A stretch of DNA of 64,000 nucleotides from Saccharibacillus brassicae (GCF_006542275.1 NZ_CP041217.1:620001-684000), one strand, 5' to 3'. Counted from the first letter of the stretch, positions 50,723 through 61,436 are shown. Notes: generated from the sequence alone by a model not told the origin. Numbers and translations are program-made.

Positions 50723-50807
50723 AGCGTTATCCTCCACTCCTTCGCCAAAAGTTGTCGGGCTGCGCCGTATAGCCGGCGTGTCCCGTCCGCTTCTTTACTA
50801 TAAAATT

Positions 50808-50837
50808 TTGCGCGGCGGCAAAGCGATAGCCTATAAT
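50808..50837 (+). promoter_or_regulatory. Promoter of the AraC regulator gene
   Basis: TTGCGC and TATAAT are separated by 18 bp, with the start codon about 40 bp downstream. Confidence 0.75.
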
Positions 50838-50878
50838 GAGCAAAAACTGATCGATTGTGCGATCGAGAGGAGCCGCTT

Positions 50879-51682
50879 ATGCTCAAGCTCGCCAAGTGCG
50901 GATACCATTCCACCCATCCCGACGGCCTGCTGATCGACCGGCCGAACGGCTCGGGGCGCTACGTGTTCGTGCTGTTCAAAAGCCATGCGCACGTCACCGT
51001 GAACGGACGCACGGTCACCGTATCGCCGGACACGTGGATGATGTTCCGCCCGGATACGCCTTACCGGTACCGCAGCGCAGACCGTTCGTTCGTCAACGAC
51101 TGGCTGCATTTTGACGGCGCGGACGTCTCGGAACTGCTGTCGGACCTTGACCTGCCGCTCGACGAACCGGTGCCCGCCGTCCATTCGGGCTCGCTGTCCC
51201 GGCTCGTGATGGAACTTCAGCGCAGCACATGGCTCGGCGGTCCGCTGCAGGAGCGGATTATCGATTCCGACCTGCGCGGCCTGCTGCTGAAGCTTGGCAA
51301 TCTGCGCCGGCTGCGCCCGGGTTCGGAGCGGATGGCGCGCTATTTCGCCCAACTGTCCGAACTGCGCAGCCGGATCTACAGCACGCCGCAGCAGCGGTAC
51401 ACGATCGACGAACTGGCGGCGGAAGTCAATCTCAGCCGTTCCCATTTTCAGCATGTGTACAAAGAACTGTTCGGCTGCCCCGTTTCGCTCGACCTGATCG
51501 GCAGCCGACTGGAATTCGCCAAGTATTTGCTCGAAAACGACACCCAGTCGATCGGCTCCGTCTCGCTCATGTGCGGCTACGAGAACGACACCCATTTCAT
51601 GCGGCAGTTCAAAAAGTTCACCGGCAAAACGCCGAGCCAATACCGCAAAAGCTGTACGGGGACGCAGGCGTTACCGCGCTGA
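50879..51682 (+). CDS. AraC-family transcriptional regulator
   Basis: The 267-residue protein has an N-terminal cupin-like sensing domain (RPNGSGRYVFVLFKSHAHVTV, TWMMFRPDTPYRY) and a C-terminal AraC domain: IDELAAEVNLSRSHFQHVYK and SIGSVSLMCGYENDTHFMRQ, then FTGKTPSQYRK. It starts at the ATG at 50879 after GAGAGGAG. It is divergent from the GH88-DUF2264 operon and is the likely sugar-responsive regulator of it. Confidence 0.93.
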   Translation: MLKLAKCGYHSTHPDGLLIDRPNGSGRYVFVLFKSHAHVTVNGRTVTVSPDTWMMFRPDTPYRYRSADRSFVNDWLHFDGADVSELLSDLDLPLDEPVPAVHSGSLSRLVMELQRSTWLGGPLQERIIDSDLRGLLLKLGNLRRLRPGSERMARYFAQLSELRSRIYSTPQQRYTIDELAAEVNLSRSHFQHVYKELFGCPVSLDLIGSRLEFAKYLLENDTQSIGSVSLMCGYENDTHFMRQFKKFTGKTPSQYRKSCTGTQALPR

Positions 51683-51803
51683 AGGTTCCGACGCCAACAC
51701 CAAAACGATGCTTCCCCCCTGTACAACTTTTTCAAATAGGCTTACTATTTCTTGGGGAAAGATTTGAAGAACCATTTGAACCGGAAAAAGGAGACTTACG
51801 ACC

Positions 51804-52979
51804 ATGCTGCAATCCGATACACTCGCAAGTTTGGGAAAAACGCTGAGAACAAGCATCGAACGCCAGGAGATCGCCGGTGCCAATCTGCTCGTACTGCAAG
51901 GCGGCCGAGAACTTTTTTACCTGGAAGACGGTCTCGCCGATCCACAGTCGGGACGCCCGATGACCCGGGACGCGATCTTCCGCCTCTATTCGATGACGAA
52001 GCCGATCACGGCGACCGCTATTATGCTGCTGGTGGAGCGCGGGGAAATCGATCTGCTTGATCCGGTGAGCCGGTATATTCCGTCTTTTGGCCGTCCGCTG
52101 ATCGAGCAGGGCGACCGATTGGTTCCGCCGATCCGCGAAGTCCACGTGCACGACCTGCTGCATATGACGTCGGGGCTGGTCTACGGCGGAGAAGACCGGG
52201 CGGGGCAGCATGCGGAAGCGTTGTTCCGGGAGCTCGGCGACCGACTGCACGGCGATCGTCCGATGGGCACGCTGGAGTTCGCCGACCGGATGGGCCGGGG
52301 CCCGCTCGCGTTCGAGCCGGGTTCGGACTGGCGATACGGCACGTCGGCCGATATCCTCGGCGCGATCGTGGAGATCGTCAGCGGCATGCGGTTCGGAGAG
52401 TTTCTGCGACGGGAAATCTTCGAGCCGCTGGACATGCCCGACACGGGCTTCTGGCTGCCGGAAAGTAAACGCACACGTCTGGCGAAAACGGTTCAAGACG
52501 ACGGGAACGGCGGATTGAAGACGTACGAAGGCGACCACCTCGGCGTCCTGCACCTTTTCGACCGGGAACCGGCATTCGAGTCCGGCGGAGCCGGACTGTG
52601 CTCCACGATCGACGACGCCGCCAAATTCACGACGATGCTGCTTAACGAAGGCTGCCTCGGCAGCGCCCGCCTGCTGAAGCCGAGAACCGTCCGCCAGCTC
52701 ACTTCCGCAGCGCTGAGCGACCGCCAACAGGCCGGCTTCGCCGGCTGGCATTCGCTGATCGGCCACAGCTACGGCAGCCAGATGCGCGTCCTCACCCACC
52801 CCGGCCAAGCCGGCCTGCTCGGCAGCGTCGGCGAATACGGCTGGGACGGCTGGCTCGGCGCCTACTTCGCCAACAGCCCGCTCGACAAGCTGACGTTCCT
52901 GTTTATGGTGCAAAAAAGAGACTCCGGCACCCTTGCGGTAACGCGGAAATTGCGGAATTTGGTGTTTGCGGGGTTGTAG
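51804..52979 (+). CDS. Serine hydrolase of the beta-lactamase class C / esterase family
   Basis: The 391-residue protein carries the nucleophile motif SMTK (serine 63, lysine 66) in LYSMTKPITATAIMLLVE and a YGTS motif at the YxN position (DWRYGTSADILGAIVE). A later HSYG stretch could match the third element. Such proteins are esterases, D-aminopeptidases or beta-lactamase-like enzymes; resistance cannot be inferred. No signal peptide is visible, which argues for a cytoplasmic esterase. AAAAGGAG precedes the ATG. Confidence 0.88.
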   Translation: MLQSDTLASLGKTLRTSIERQEIAGANLLVLQGGRELFYLEDGLADPQSGRPMTRDAIFRLYSMTKPITATAIMLLVERGEIDLLDPVSRYIPSFGRPLIEQGDRLVPPIREVHVHDLLHMTSGLVYGGEDRAGQHAEALFRELGDRLHGDRPMGTLEFADRMGRGPLAFEPGSDWRYGTSADILGAIVEIVSGMRFGEFLRREIFEPLDMPDTGFWLPESKRTRLAKTVQDDGNGGLKTYEGDHLGVLHLFDREPAFESGGAGLCSTIDDAAKFTTMLLNEGCLGSARLLKPRTVRQLTSAALSDRQQAGFAGWHSLIGHSYGSQMRVLTHPGQAGLLGSVGEYGWDGWLGAYFANSPLDKLTFLFMVQKRDSGTLAVTRKLRNLVFAGL

Positions 52980-53428
52980 GGGGTGCGAGACTGGAGCGGA
53001 GTTGGCGGATGAACGTGTAGACGGGTGGGCGAATGTGAGTGAGTGAATGAACAGGCGCGTAGACGGAAGGACGTGGGTGAGTAGGCGTGTATGGGCGGAA
53101 GGGTACGTTTGAGTGAGTGAATGAGCTGGTGTGGGAAGGAATAGCTGCGTGAGAGCAGTTATTTCCGTGTTGGATGCCCGGTTTGAGCAGAATAACTGCG
53201 TGAGGGCAGCTATTTGCTCATGCAGGCGATTGAAAGACCATTTTCCCGCCAAATAAATGGTTCTGTGCAGTTATTTGCGATCGGGTCGGTTTTTAGCGGA
53301 AATAAGTGTAGTGGTGCACTTATTTCGGTTAGATTGGGTTGAGCTGGGCTGGGCTGGGAATGAGTTGGATCAGAGCGCAAAAGAGCGGTTTGTTTTGTTG
53401 GAGTTTTATTTGATTAGGGGAACTTTGG
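52980..53428. other. Repeat-rich gene-free interval
   Basis: The stretch directly after the serine hydrolase contains GTGAGTGA-type low-complexity sequence (52990-53120). It then holds four hairpin-forming 30-bp units (53136-53327). No frame has a ribosome site. Confidence 0.6.
53136..53327. repeat. Four 30-bp palindromic repeat units
   Basis: Units at 53136-53166, 53189-53219, 53251-53281 and 53296-53327 share a core AATARCTGC-N6-GCAGYTATT or related arms. The last is a perfect 10-bp inverted repeat (GAAATAAGTG/CACTTATTTC). They resemble the dispersed small palindromes seen in Paenibacillaceae intergenic DNA. Confidence 0.85.
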
Positions 53429-53463
53429 ACAGCCTTTACTCTGGAAAGTAAGGGCTGTTTTAA
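53429..53463 (+). terminator. Terminator-like hairpin distal to the serine hydrolase
   Basis: ACAGCC-TTACT and AGTAA-GGGCTGT form an imperfect hairpin followed by TTTTAAC. It lies 450 bp after the nearest plus-strand gene. Confidence 0.55.
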
Positions 53464-53520
53464 CTTTCGAAGAAGACCGGGATTACTTGTCAGAACGTAC
53501 GCATCTTATCTCCAAACGCA

Positions 53521-53548
53521 AAAAAACCCTTACTACGTAAGGGTTTTT
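53521..53548 (-). terminator. Terminator of the two-tRNA unit
   Basis: AAAACCCTTAC-GTA-GTAAGGGTTTT is followed by TTT on the minus strand, 8 bp after the tRNA-Ile2 gene. Confidence 0.9.
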
Positions 53549-53555
53549 GCCATAA

Positions 53556-53629
53556 TGGGCCCTACAGGACTCGAACCTGTGACCAACCGGTTATGAGCCG
53601 GTAGCTCTAACCAACTGAGCTAAGGGCCC
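53556..53629 (-). tRNA. tRNA with CAT anticodon, probably Ile2
   Basis: The 74-nt cloverleaf has a perfect GGGCCCT acceptor stem, D-arm TAGCTCAGTTGGTTAGAGC, anticodon arm CCGGCTCATAACCGG and T-arm CAGGTTCGAGTCCTG. The GGCTCATAACC loop resembles Bacillus tRNA-Ile whose C34 becomes lysidine; elongator Met is the alternative. CCA is not encoded. Confidence 0.8.
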
Positions 53630-53677
53630 TGGTTCCGGTTGCGGCCGGAAGACCGAGCCGGGACAATCTTGCTTCAA

Positions 53678-53751
<74 letters not shown>

Positions 53752-53785
53752 ACATTTTCAATGTGCTATCCGTGAACAGCAACAT

Positions 53786-53814
53786 TGAATAGTATAACCC
53801 CTGCGTACCGTCAA
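53786..53814 (-). promoter_or_regulatory. Promoter of the tRNA pair
   Basis: TTGACG (53809-53814) and TATTCA (53786-53791) are spaced by 17 bp on the minus strand. The -35 abuts the stop codon of the upstream solute-binding-protein gene. Confidence 0.6.
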
Positions 53815-53815
53815 G

Positions 53816-55372
53816 TCAAGAGCTTTTTAGCATCGGTCTATACAGGCCCGTAAGTCCTTGTCCAAACTCCCGCTCGCCAAGCGCAAGCGTGCCGTCTTCG
53901 GCGAACGGACCTTTGAGCCAGCGGCGGCCTTCGTTCTCCCATTGTTCCAGTCCCTGCTTCGCCGGAAGTTCGCCGCGCAGCACGCGCTGGAACAGCTGAC
54001 GGCCGGCGTCGCTGATCTGCCACAGCTGCGGATTTTCCTGTACGGCTTTCTCTTCGCGCTCGGCGATCGGCTCGGCGGGCCTCAGCTGCGTGAACGCTTC
54101 GCTCCGGTAGCCGTGACGCTCCGCTTCCTGCGCGATCGCGCTCAGCCGGCTCGGCATCCGGTACGGATCATGCAGCTCCATGCCCTGCATCCGCTCGCCG
54201 GTCACGAAGTCGATAAATGCCCAAGCCTCGGCCTGCTTCTTGCTCGAAGCGACGATCGAGAACGTATCGCCGAGCTTGACCCCGGCGCCGATCCCTTCCC
54301 GGCCGGGATGGACCGGCAGCGTCACGGTGTTCCATTTGAACGCGTCGAAGCCTTCGATCCGTTCCGCGTTGCGCGACGCCGTCTGCAAGTTCGACGCGTA
54401 GCTGCTGTCCGCGATCGTCATGGCCGTCTGTCCGCCGAGGAACAGGTCGCCGCCGAACGGATCATAGCGGTCCGGATCGGTATTCGGGCGAAGATTGAGC
54501 GGTATCGCTTCCTGCTGCGCCATATCGGCAAGCTTCGTCCAGACGTCCAGCCACTGCGGCGTATTGACGGTCATCTCGCCTTTGTCCGAATCGAACGTCG
54601 ACAGCCCGAGCGGATCGGTGTACAGGCGGATCGCCCAGAGCGGATCTTCCGCGAGTGTCTGGGTAAAAGACAATCCGTACACATGCCCTTTGTCGGCATT
54701 TTCTCCGCTCGCCGCGCGGGCCAGCGCGAAGATCTCGTCCCACGTCATGCCGTCTTCCGGCGGCTTGACCCCGCTGCGCTCGAACCAGTCGGCGTTGTAG
54801 TACAGCGCGGACGACGCATACTCCGGCGCCAGCGCGTACAATTCGCCGCCGCCAAGCTCTTTGAGTCCGCCGATGACGGCCGGAGCGAAGTCCTGTTCGC
54901 TTGCGCCCGTCTGCGCCAGATAAGGCGCCAGCGGTGCGGTCCAGCCGTTACTTGCGGCCGCGCGCAGCGTCTCGGGATCGAGGATCAGCACGTCGACCGG
55001 GTCGTCGCCTTCGGTCAACTTTTTAAGCTCATCCAATGGAACTTCCGGTCGATACTGCTCCGAGTCCGGATCGAGATACCGGTAGCGAGACGTGTCGACG
55101 GCAGGCACGATCTGTATATCGAGCTCGGGGTGCATATATTCGTAAACGTCCGTGTAGGCTTCGCGATAATAGCGATCTCCGGCTTCGCCGGTCAAGATGC
55201 CGATCCGCAGCGTATCGCCGCTTCCGCGATTGCCGGCGGACTCGCCGGCAGCGCCTTCCGCATGCAGCGTCGGCTTCGGCAGGTCGTTCTCCGAAAAACA
55301 GCCCGGCAGCACAAGCAGCCCCGTAAGTAGGGTCATCATGCCCGTCCAGTACGGTCTGGTCAACCTCTTCAT
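53816..55372 (-). CDS. Lipoprotein family-1 solute-binding protein without transporter partners
   Basis: The 518-residue protein has a signal peptide ending in a VLPGC lipobox (lipidated cysteine near residue 25). An acidic Gly/Ser linker and a family-1 sugar-binding fold follow (ALAPEYASSALYYNADWFERSG, SFTQTLAEDPLWAIRLYT). Near the end WQISDAGRQLFQRVL and a LAKQ-like helix follow the standard order. No permease or ATPase gene is adjacent; it is flanked by tRNAs and pyrE. AGGGGCAGGG precedes the ATG. It may act as a sensor receptor or work with distant permeases. Confidence 0.85.
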   Translation of the reverse strand: MKRLTRPYWTGMMTLLTGLLVLPGCFSENDLPKPTLHAEGAAGESAGNRGSGDTLRIGILTGEAGDRYYREAYTDVYEYMHPELDIQIVPAVDTSRYRYLDPDSEQYRPEVPLDELKKLTEGDDPVDVLILDPETLRAAASNGWTAPLAPYLAQTGASEQDFAPAVIGGLKELGGGELYALAPEYASSALYYNADWFERSGVKPPEDGMTWDEIFALARAASGENADKGHVYGLSFTQTLAEDPLWAIRLYTDPLGLSTFDSDKGEMTVNTPQWLDVWTKLADMAQQEAIPLNLRPNTDPDRYDPFGGDLFLGGQTAMTIADSSYASNLQTASRNAERIEGFDAFKWNTVTLPVHPGREGIGAGVKLGDTFSIVASSKKQAEAWAFIDFVTGERMQGMELHDPYRMPSRLSAIAQEAERHGYRSEAFTQLRPAEPIAEREEKAVQENPQLWQISDAGRQLFQRVLRGELPAKQGLEQWENEGRRWLKGPFAEDGTLALGEREFGQGLTGLYRPMLKSS

Positions 55373-55533
55373 GATCCCTGCCCCTCTCGTTGTCTTGGTG
55401 ACGTCCCGCTTGTATGAACGCCGATATCGTGGGATTGGTTACGGATATGACGGTTTATTTTGAGAACTATTCTTAGAACAAGCTTACCCCATTGCGCAGA
55501 GACCGTCCAGAGACGCCGCGCCGGGAAATCGTC

Positions 55534-55568
55534 AAAAGGCCGGAATTCCGATTGCGGATTCCGGCCTT
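55534..55568 (-). terminator. Terminator of the pyr operon
   Basis: AAGGCCGGAAT and ATTCCGGCCTT arms with a 10-nt loop are followed on the minus strand by TTTGAC, 23 bp after the pyrE stop. Confidence 0.85.
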
Positions 55569-55590
55569 GCTTAGGTTATAAGGGCATTGA

Positions 55591-56232
55591 TCAGCGGCCG
55601 AACGCCGACGGGTCCGCGCGCCACGATTGGAGCAGCTCGACCTGGCTTTCTTGAATCGTGCCGAGCTCAAGCGCCGTCTGCATCAGCGCCGTATAGTTGG
55701 ACAACGTCGCAAGCGGCACGTTCTCCTCGGCAAAAGCGGAAGTCGCGCGGTCCAGCTGATAGCTGAAAATCGCGAGTACGGCGAGCGGTTCCGCTCCGGC
55801 TTCGCGCACGGCCAGCGCCGCCTTGAGCGAACTGCCGCCGGTGGAGATCAAGTCTTCGATCACGACGACTTTCTGCCCTGCCTTGATCAGTCCTTCGATC
55901 TGATTCTGCTTGCCGTGGCCTTTCGCTTTGTCGCGAATGTATGCCATCGGCAGATTCAGCTTCTGCGCCACCCACGCCGCATGCGGAATGCCGGCCGTCG
56001 CCGTTCCGGCGATAACTTCCGCGTCCGGGTACTGCGTCCGGATCAATTCGGCGAAAGCGTCCGCGATCCGCTCGCGCACTTCCGGGTACGCCATCGTCAG
56101 GCGGTTGTCGCAGTAGATCGGGGATTGGATACCCGATGTCCATGTAAAAGGTTCGTCGGGGCTCAGGGCCACCGCGCCGATGTTCAGCAGGTCTGCCGCA
56201 ATTTTCGCTTCTGTTGCCGTATGAGTCGTCAT
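55591..56232 (-). CDS. pyrE: Orotate phosphoribosyltransferase
   Basis: The 213-residue enzyme converts orotate and PRPP to OMP. The PRPP loop [17 protein letters not shown] is intact, with PYCDNR-like [15 protein letters not shown] and [16 protein letters not shown] typical of OPRTases. Its ATG overlaps the pyrF stop by 4 bp (ATGA). It is the last gene of the pyr operon and is followed by a terminator. Confidence 0.96.
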   Translation of the reverse strand: MTTHTATEAKIAADLLNIGAVALSPDEPFTWTSGIQSPIYCDNRLTMAYPEVRERIADAFAELIRTQYPDAEVIAGTATAGIPHAAWVAQKLNLPMAYIRDKAKGHGKQNQIEGLIKAGQKVVVIEDLISTGGSSLKAALAVREAGAEPLAVLAIFSYQLDRATSAFAEENVPLATLSNYTALMQTALELGTIQESQVELLQSWRADPSAFGR

Positions 56233-56966
56233 TGTGTCATCTCCTCCAATATTCGAATGATCGCTTCTCTCGGATCGGCTGCGGCGGTGATCGGCCGGCC
56301 GACGACGATATAGTCGCTGCCGCCGGCGATCGCTTCGCCCGGCGTCTTCGTGCGCGATTGATCGTCCGCCGCGCTGCCCGCAGGCCGGATACCCGGCGTT
56401 ACCGTACGGAAGTGCGCGCCGCAGGCGTCCTTGATGCCCTGCGCTTCGAGCGGGCTGGCCACGACGCCGTCCAAGCCGGCGCCGGACGCAAGCTTCGCGT
56501 AGTGGATGACTGCGTCTTCGATACTGCCCGGGATGCCGATTTCTTCGTTCATCGTGCCTAGATTGGTGCTCGTCAGCTGCGTGACCGCGATCACGAGCGG
56601 CCGGCTCAGCGCCGAATCCGCCGCCAAAGCTTCTTCCACGCCCCGCATTGCGGCGGCCATCATGGTCGATCCGCCTGCGGCGTGCACGTTAAACATGTCG
56701 ACGCCGAGCTTCGTGATGCTGTTCGCGCCGCCTTTGACCGTATTCGGGATGTCGTGCATTTTCAAATCGAGAAAAACCGAGTATCCCCGCTCTTTGAGCT
56801 CGCGTACGAACTGCGGTCCCGCTTGATAAAAAAGCTGCATGCCCACTTTCATATAGCAGGGAATGCCTTCCAGGCTCAGCATGAGCTGCCGCGCTGCCCG
56901 GTCGTCCGGATAATCGAGCGCGACCATGAGCCGCTGCGCCATCGGCGACGTGTGGATCGAAGTCAT
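56229..56966 (-). CDS. pyrF: Orotidine 5'-phosphate decarboxylase
   Basis: The 245-residue TIM barrel decarboxylates OMP to UMP. The catalytic network is visible in [13 protein letters not shown] (DxKxxD) and VTPGIRPAG, plus the phosphate loop [10 protein letters not shown]. The start is the ATG at 56966 after GGGAGG; the longer frame upstream is unsupported. It lies 112 bp after carB where many Bacillus operons carry pyrK and pyrD. Confidence 0.95.
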   Translation of the reverse strand: MTSIHTSPMAQRLMVALDYPDDRAARQLMLSLEGIPCYMKVGMQLFYQAGPQFVRELKERGYSVFLDLKMHDIPNTVKGGANSITKLGVDMFNVHAAGGSTMMAAAMRGVEEALAADSALSRPLVIAVTQLTSTNLGTMNEEIGIPGSIEDAVIHYAKLASGAGLDGVVASPLEAQGIKDACGAHFRTVTPGIRPAGSAADDQSRTKTPGEAIAGGSDYIVVGRPITAAADPREAIIRILEEMTQ

Positions 56967-57078
56967 GGGGTTCCTCCCTTTTCCGTGTTGCGACGGTATC
57001 CGGCCCGGCGCGCAGACGACAGGCGCCCGCAAAATCTGCATGGCGCCTGTCGGTGTTCGCTGTTCCGGTTGTCGATGG

Positions 57079-60000
57079 TTACAGGCTCTGCGCTCCGACC
57101 GGCATAGCGCGGGACGTGAAGCTTACCGTCTCCAGCATGTCCAGCAGCGCCGCGACCGTATCGAGCGAAGTCATGCAGACCACGCCGTTCTCGACCGCTT
57201 CGCGGCGAATACGGAATCCGTCGCGCGCCGGCGTTTTGCCTTTGGTCAGCGTATTGAACACGAAGTTCGCTTCTCCGCTGCGGATTTTGTCCAGAATGTT
57301 CGGCTCGCCTTCGCTCAGCTTGTTGACGCGCGTTACCGGGATACCGGCGTCTTCAAGCGCTTTGGCCGTGCCTCCGGTCGCCATGATCGAGTAACCCAGC
57401 GTGTAAAAGCCTTCCATCAGCTTGACCGCTTCCGCTTTGTCTTTTTCGGCGACGGTGACGATGATCGATCCGGTGGACGGAATCTTCATGCCTGCGCCGA
57501 CGAGACCTTTGTACAGCGCTTTGGCGTAATGTTTGTCGCGGCCCATGACTTCGCCTGTCGACTTCATTTCCGGTCCGAGCGTCGGCTCGACGCGGCGCAG
57601 CTTGGCGAACGAGAACACCGGCACTTTGACCGCGACCTGGTTGCTTTCCGGCCACAGTCCTTCTTTGTAGTCCAGATCCGCCAGCTTGACGCCGAGAATG
57701 GCCTGCGTCGCGAGGTTCGCCATCGGGATGTCGGTGACTTTGCTCAGGAACGGTACCGTACGCGACGAACGCGGATTTACTTCGATGACATAGACTTCAT
57801 TTTGGAAAATAACGAACTGGATATTGAGCAGGCCGATCGTCTTCAGCTCTTTCGCGATGCGAATCGTGATGTCGACGACTTTCTCCTGCAGTTCTTTGGA
57901 CAGATGCTGCGGCGGGTACACCGCGATCGAGTCGCCGGAGTGAACGCCCGCGCGTTCGATATGTTCCATGATGCCCGGCACGAGCACCGTATCGCCGTCG
58001 CAGATCGCGTCGACTTCGACTTCCTTGCCAAGCATGTAGCGGTCGATCAGAACCGGATGCTCCGGATTGATGTCTACCGCTTCCTTCATATAGCTGAGCA
58101 GCTCTTCGTCGGAGTACACGATCTCCATCGCGCGGCCGCCGAGTACGTACGACGGACGCACGAGTACCGGATAGCCGAGGCCTTCCGCCGTTTCGACCGC
58201 CTGGTCGACCGAAGTGACCGTTTTGCCTTTCGGCTGCGCGATATCAAGACGGGACAGCATCGCTTCGAACCGCTTGCGGTCTTCCGCTTCGTCGATACTG
58301 TCGAGCGACGTGCCGAGAATCTTCACGCCCGCGTCCTGCAGCGGCTTCGCGAGGTTGATTGCCGTCTGGCCGCCGAACTGCACGATGACGCCGATCGGCT
58401 TCTCCTGTTCGATGACGTTCATGACGTCTTCGAAGAAGAGCGGCTCGAAGTAGAGACGGTCGGACGTGTTGAAGTCGGTCGAGACCGTCTCCGGGTTGTT
58501 GTTGATAATGATCGCTTCGTAACCGGCTTTGCGGATCGCCCAGACGGCATGCACGGTCGAGTAGTCGAACTCGATGCCCTGGCCGATACGGATCGGGCCG
58601 GAACCGAGCACGATGATCTTCTCTTTGTCCGTCTGCGTCACTTCGTTCTCCTGCTCGTACGTCGAGTAGTAGTACGGCGTCTCCGATTCGAACTCGGCCG
58701 CGCACGTATCGACCATTTTGTAGACCGGCACGAGCCCGATCTCTTTACGGTAAGCGCGAACGTCGGCTTCCTTCGTCAATCTTCCGTTCTCGCGTCCCTG
58801 CGCGCGCAGTTCGGCGATCGCGCGGTCGGTGAAGCCCATGCGCTTCGCTTCGGTCAGCAGCTCGTCCGACAGTTCGTCGGTCTCGGCCAGCACCGTCTCG
58901 AACACGACGATGCGCTCGATCTTGTCGAGGAACCACCAGTCGACCTTGGTCAGATCCTGGATCGTCTCCAGCGCGTAGCCGCGGCGGAACGCTTCGGCGA
59001 TCAGGAACATGCGCTCGTCGTCCGGCTTCGCCAGGCGGCTGTTCAGGTCTTCTTCGCTCAGCGCGTCGGCGCCTTTGACGAGCAGGCGGTGCGTGCCGAT
59101 CTCCAGCGAACGGACCGCTTTTTGAATCGACTCTTCGAACGTGCGGCCGATCGCCATGACTTCGCCGGTCGCTTTCATCTGCGTGCCGAGCTTGCGGTTG
59201 GCGTGCATGAACTTGTCGAACGGCCAGCGCGGGATCTTCGACACGATGTAGTCGAGCGCCGGTTCGAAGCAGGCGTACGTCTGCCCGGTAACCGGGTTCA
59301 TCAGCTCGTCCAGCGTGTAGCCGAGCGCGATCTTGGAAGCCATTTTGGCAATCGGGTAGCCGGTCGCTTTGGAAGCGAGCGCCGACGAGCGGCTGACCCG
59401 CGGATTCACTTCGATGACATAATATTGGAAGCTGTGCGGATCGAGCGCGAACTGCACGTTGCAGCCGCCTTCGATGTTCAGCGCGCGGATGATTTTGAGC
59501 GACGCGGAACGCAGCATTTGGTATTCGCGGTCGGACAGCGTCTGGCTCGGCGCGACGACGATGCTGTCGCCGGTATGTACGCCGACCGGATCGAAGTTCT
59601 CCATGTTGCAGACGACGATACAGTTATCGTTGGCGTCGCGCATCACTTCGTATTCGACTTCCTTCATGCCGGCGATGCTGCGCTCGACCAGGCACTGCCC
59701 GATCGGGCTGTAGCGCAGGCCGGACACGACGATCTCGCGCAGTTCTTCTTCGTCCACGCAGATGCCGCCGCCGGTGCCGCCCAGCGTGTAGGCCGGACGC
59801 ACGATGATCGGATAGCCGATCTCGCCCGCGAAATCAAGCGCTTCGTTGAGCGTCGTCACGATAACGCTGTCCGGAACCGGCTGTTCCAGCTCGCGCATCA
59901 GGTCGCGGAACAAATCGCGGTCTTCCGCTTTTTCGATCGATTCCAACTGGGTGCCGAGCAGCTTGACGTTCTCGCTCTCAAGTACGCCGGCGCGCGCCAA

Positions 60001-60303
60001 TTCAACCGCCATGTTCAGACCGGTCTGGCCGCCGAGCGTCGGCAGCAGGCCGTCCGGACGTTCGTGGCGGATGATCTGCGTCACGAATTCGAGCGTGATC
60101 GGTTCGATGTATACTTTGTCGGCCATGTTCGTGTCGGTCATGATCGTAGCCGGGTTGCTGTTGATCAGGACGACTTCCACGCCTTCTTCACGGAGAGCCT
60201 GGCACGCCTGGGTACCGGCATAATCGAACTCGGCCGCCTGACCGATTACGATCGGGCCCGAACCGATCACCAGAATTTTTTTGAGTTTGTCGTTTTTCGG
60301 CAT
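57079..60303 (-). CDS. carB: Carbamoyl-phosphate synthase large subunit
   Basis: The 1074-residue protein has the duplicated ATP-grasp architecture: first [27 protein letters not shown] and [18 protein letters not shown]; second [25 protein letters not shown] and [18 protein letters not shown]. An MGS-like regulatory end follows ([18 protein letters not shown]). It makes carbamoyl phosphate from ammonia released by CarA. It starts 2 bp after carA. The PyrAB-type regulation by UMP/PRPP is expected of the family. Confidence 0.97.
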   Translation of the reverse strand: MPKNDKLKKILVIGSGPIVIGQAAEFDYAGTQACQALREEGVEVVLINSNPATIMTDTNMADKVYIEPITLEFVTQIIRHERPDGLLPTLGGQTGLNMAVELARAGVLESENVKLLGTQLESIEKAEDRDLFRDLMRELEQPVPDSVIVTTLNEALDFAGEIGYPIIVRPAYTLGGTGGGICVDEEELREIVVSGLRYSPIGQCLVERSIAGMKEVEYEVMRDANDNCIVVCNMENFDPVGVHTGDSIVVAPSQTLSDREYQMLRSASLKIIRALNIEGGCNVQFALDPHSFQYYVIEVNPRVSRSSALASKATGYPIAKMASKIALGYTLDELMNPVTGQTYACFEPALDYIVSKIPRWPFDKFMHANRKLGTQMKATGEVMAIGRTFEESIQKAVRSLEIGTHRLLVKGADALSEEDLNSRLAKPDDERMFLIAEAFRRGYALETIQDLTKVDWWFLDKIERIVVFETVLAETDELSDELLTEAKRMGFTDRAIAELRAQGRENGRLTKEADVRAYRKEIGLVPVYKMVDTCAAEFESETPYYYSTYEQENEVTQTDKEKIIVLGSGPIRIGQGIEFDYSTVHAVWAIRKAGYEAIIINNNPETVSTDFNTSDRLYFEPLFFEDVMNVIEQEKPIGVIVQFGGQTAINLAKPLQDAGVKILGTSLDSIDEAEDRKRFEAMLSRLDIAQPKGKTVTSVDQAVETAEGLGYPVLVRPSYVLGGRAMEIVYSDEELLSYMKEAVDINPEHPVLIDRYMLGKEVEVDAICDGDTVLVPGIMEHIERAGVHSGDSIAVYPPQHLSKELQEKVVDITIRIAKELKTIGLLNIQFVIFQNEVYVIEVNPRSSRTVPFLSKVTDIPMANLATQAILGVKLADLDYKEGLWPESNQVAVKVPVFSFAKLRRVEPTLGPEMKSTGEVMGRDKHYAKALYKGLVGAGMKIPSTGSIIVTVAEKDKAEAVKLMEGFYTLGYSIMATGGTAKALEDAGIPVTRVNKLSEGEPNILDKIRSGEANFVFNTLTKGKTPARDGFRIRREAVENGVVCMTSLDTVAALLDMLETVSFTSRAMPVGAQSL

Positions 60304-60305
60304 AA

Positions 60306-61436
60306 TTAACGTGCTCCTCTCATCGCGGCCATCATTGCGGCTTGTCGCGGCTGCTTGGGACTGCTTTTTTTGAATTCGCGGATCGTATCGATAAAGCGGT
60401 CGAACAGGTAGCTGTTATCAAACGGACCGGGCGCCGCTTCCGGGTGGTACTGTACGGAAAACGCCGGGAATTTCGTGTGCCGCAGCCCTTCGATCGTCTT
60501 GTCGTTGTTGTTGATATGCGTAACTTCAAAGTCGGTACCGGCCAGCGATTCTTCCTTGACCGTGTAGCCGTGGTTCTGCGACGTGATGTAGCAGCGGCCG
60601 CTTTCCAGTTCCTTCACCGGGTGGTTGCCGCCGCGGTGGCCGAACTTCAGCTTCTCGGTATCCGCGCCGCCGGCCAGCGCCAGCAGCTGATGCCCGAGGC
60701 AGATACCGAAGATCGGGTATTCGCCGAGCAGCTGCTTGATCGTCTCGACCGCCTGCGGCACGTCTTTCGGGTCGCCGGGACCGTTGGACAGCTGGATGCC
60801 GTCCGGGCTCATGCGGCGGATCTGCTCGGCCGTCGTGTCCTGCGGCACGACGACGATGTCGCAGCCGCGTGCGCTCAGTTCGCGCACGATGCCGCTTTTG
60901 GCGCCGTAGTCGATCACGACGATCCGCTCGCCTTTGCCGGGGCTGTTATACACATGCTGCGTGGACGTTCTTTGCACCTGGTTCGTGACCAATTCGGAAG
61001 ATTGCAGCATCTCCTGCAGCTCTTCGACGGACTTGCTGCCCGCGGTCAAAATGCCGCGCATCGTGCCGTGGTTGCGCAGGATGCGGGTCAGCATGCGGGT
61101 GTCGATGTCGCTGATGCCGACGATGCCGTGCTCTTTGAGCAGCTCGTCGAGCGTGTACTCGGCGCGCCAGTTGCTCGGCACCGGCTCGTAGCGCCGCACG
61201 ACGAAGCCGTTCACGAACGGGCGGACCGATTCGAAGTCGTCGCGGGTAATGCCGTAGTTGCCGATCAGCGGGTAGGTCATCGTCACGATCTGGTTGCAGT
61301 ACGACGGATCGGACAGTACTTCCTGGTATCCGGTGATGCCTGTATTGAACACGACCTCGCCGGTTGTGTCGCCTTGGGCGCCGAACGAGCGGCCGGTGAA
61401 GAGCGTGCCGTCTTCGAGCAGAAGTTTTGCCTGCAT
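60306..61436 (-). CDS. carA: Carbamoyl-phosphate synthase small (glutaminase) subunit
   Basis: The 376-residue subunit releases ammonia from glutamine for CarB. The N-terminal domain ([13 protein letters not shown]-like [18 protein letters not shown]) is followed by a class I glutaminase with catalytic cysteine in [15 protein letters not shown] and the histidine-glutamate pair in [18 protein letters not shown] precedes the ATG. Its stop lies 2 bp before carB. A 520-bp repeat-containing space separates it from pyrC. Confidence 0.97.
   Translation of the reverse strand: MQAKLLLEDGTLFTGRSFGAQGDTTGEVVFNTGITGYQEVLSDPSYCNQIVTMTYPLIGNYGITRDDFESVRPFVNGFVVRRYEPVPSNWRAEYTLDELLKEHGIVGISDIDTRMLTRILRNHGTMRGILTAGSKSVEELQEMLQSSELVTNQVQRTSTQHVYNSPGKGERIVVIDYGAKSGIVRELSARGCDIVVVPQDTTAEQIRRMSPDGIQLSNGPGDPKDVPQAVETIKQLLGEYPIFGICLGHQLLALAGGADTEKLKFGHRGGNHPVKELESGRCYITSQNHGYTVKEESLAGTDFEVTHINNNDKTIEGLRHTKFPAFSVQYHPEAAPGPFDNSYLFDRFIDTIREFKKSSPKQPRQAAMMAAMRGAR

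Noticed and set aside
51804-52979. Antibiotic-resistance beta-lactamase
   Set aside because: The SxxK and YxT motifs place it in the broad serine hydrolase group, but no signal peptide is visible and the family is mostly esterases and peptidases.
56926-60309. Plus-strand open frame of 1127 codons opposite carB
   Set aside because: Exact antisense of carB with no ribosome site and shadow-like composition.
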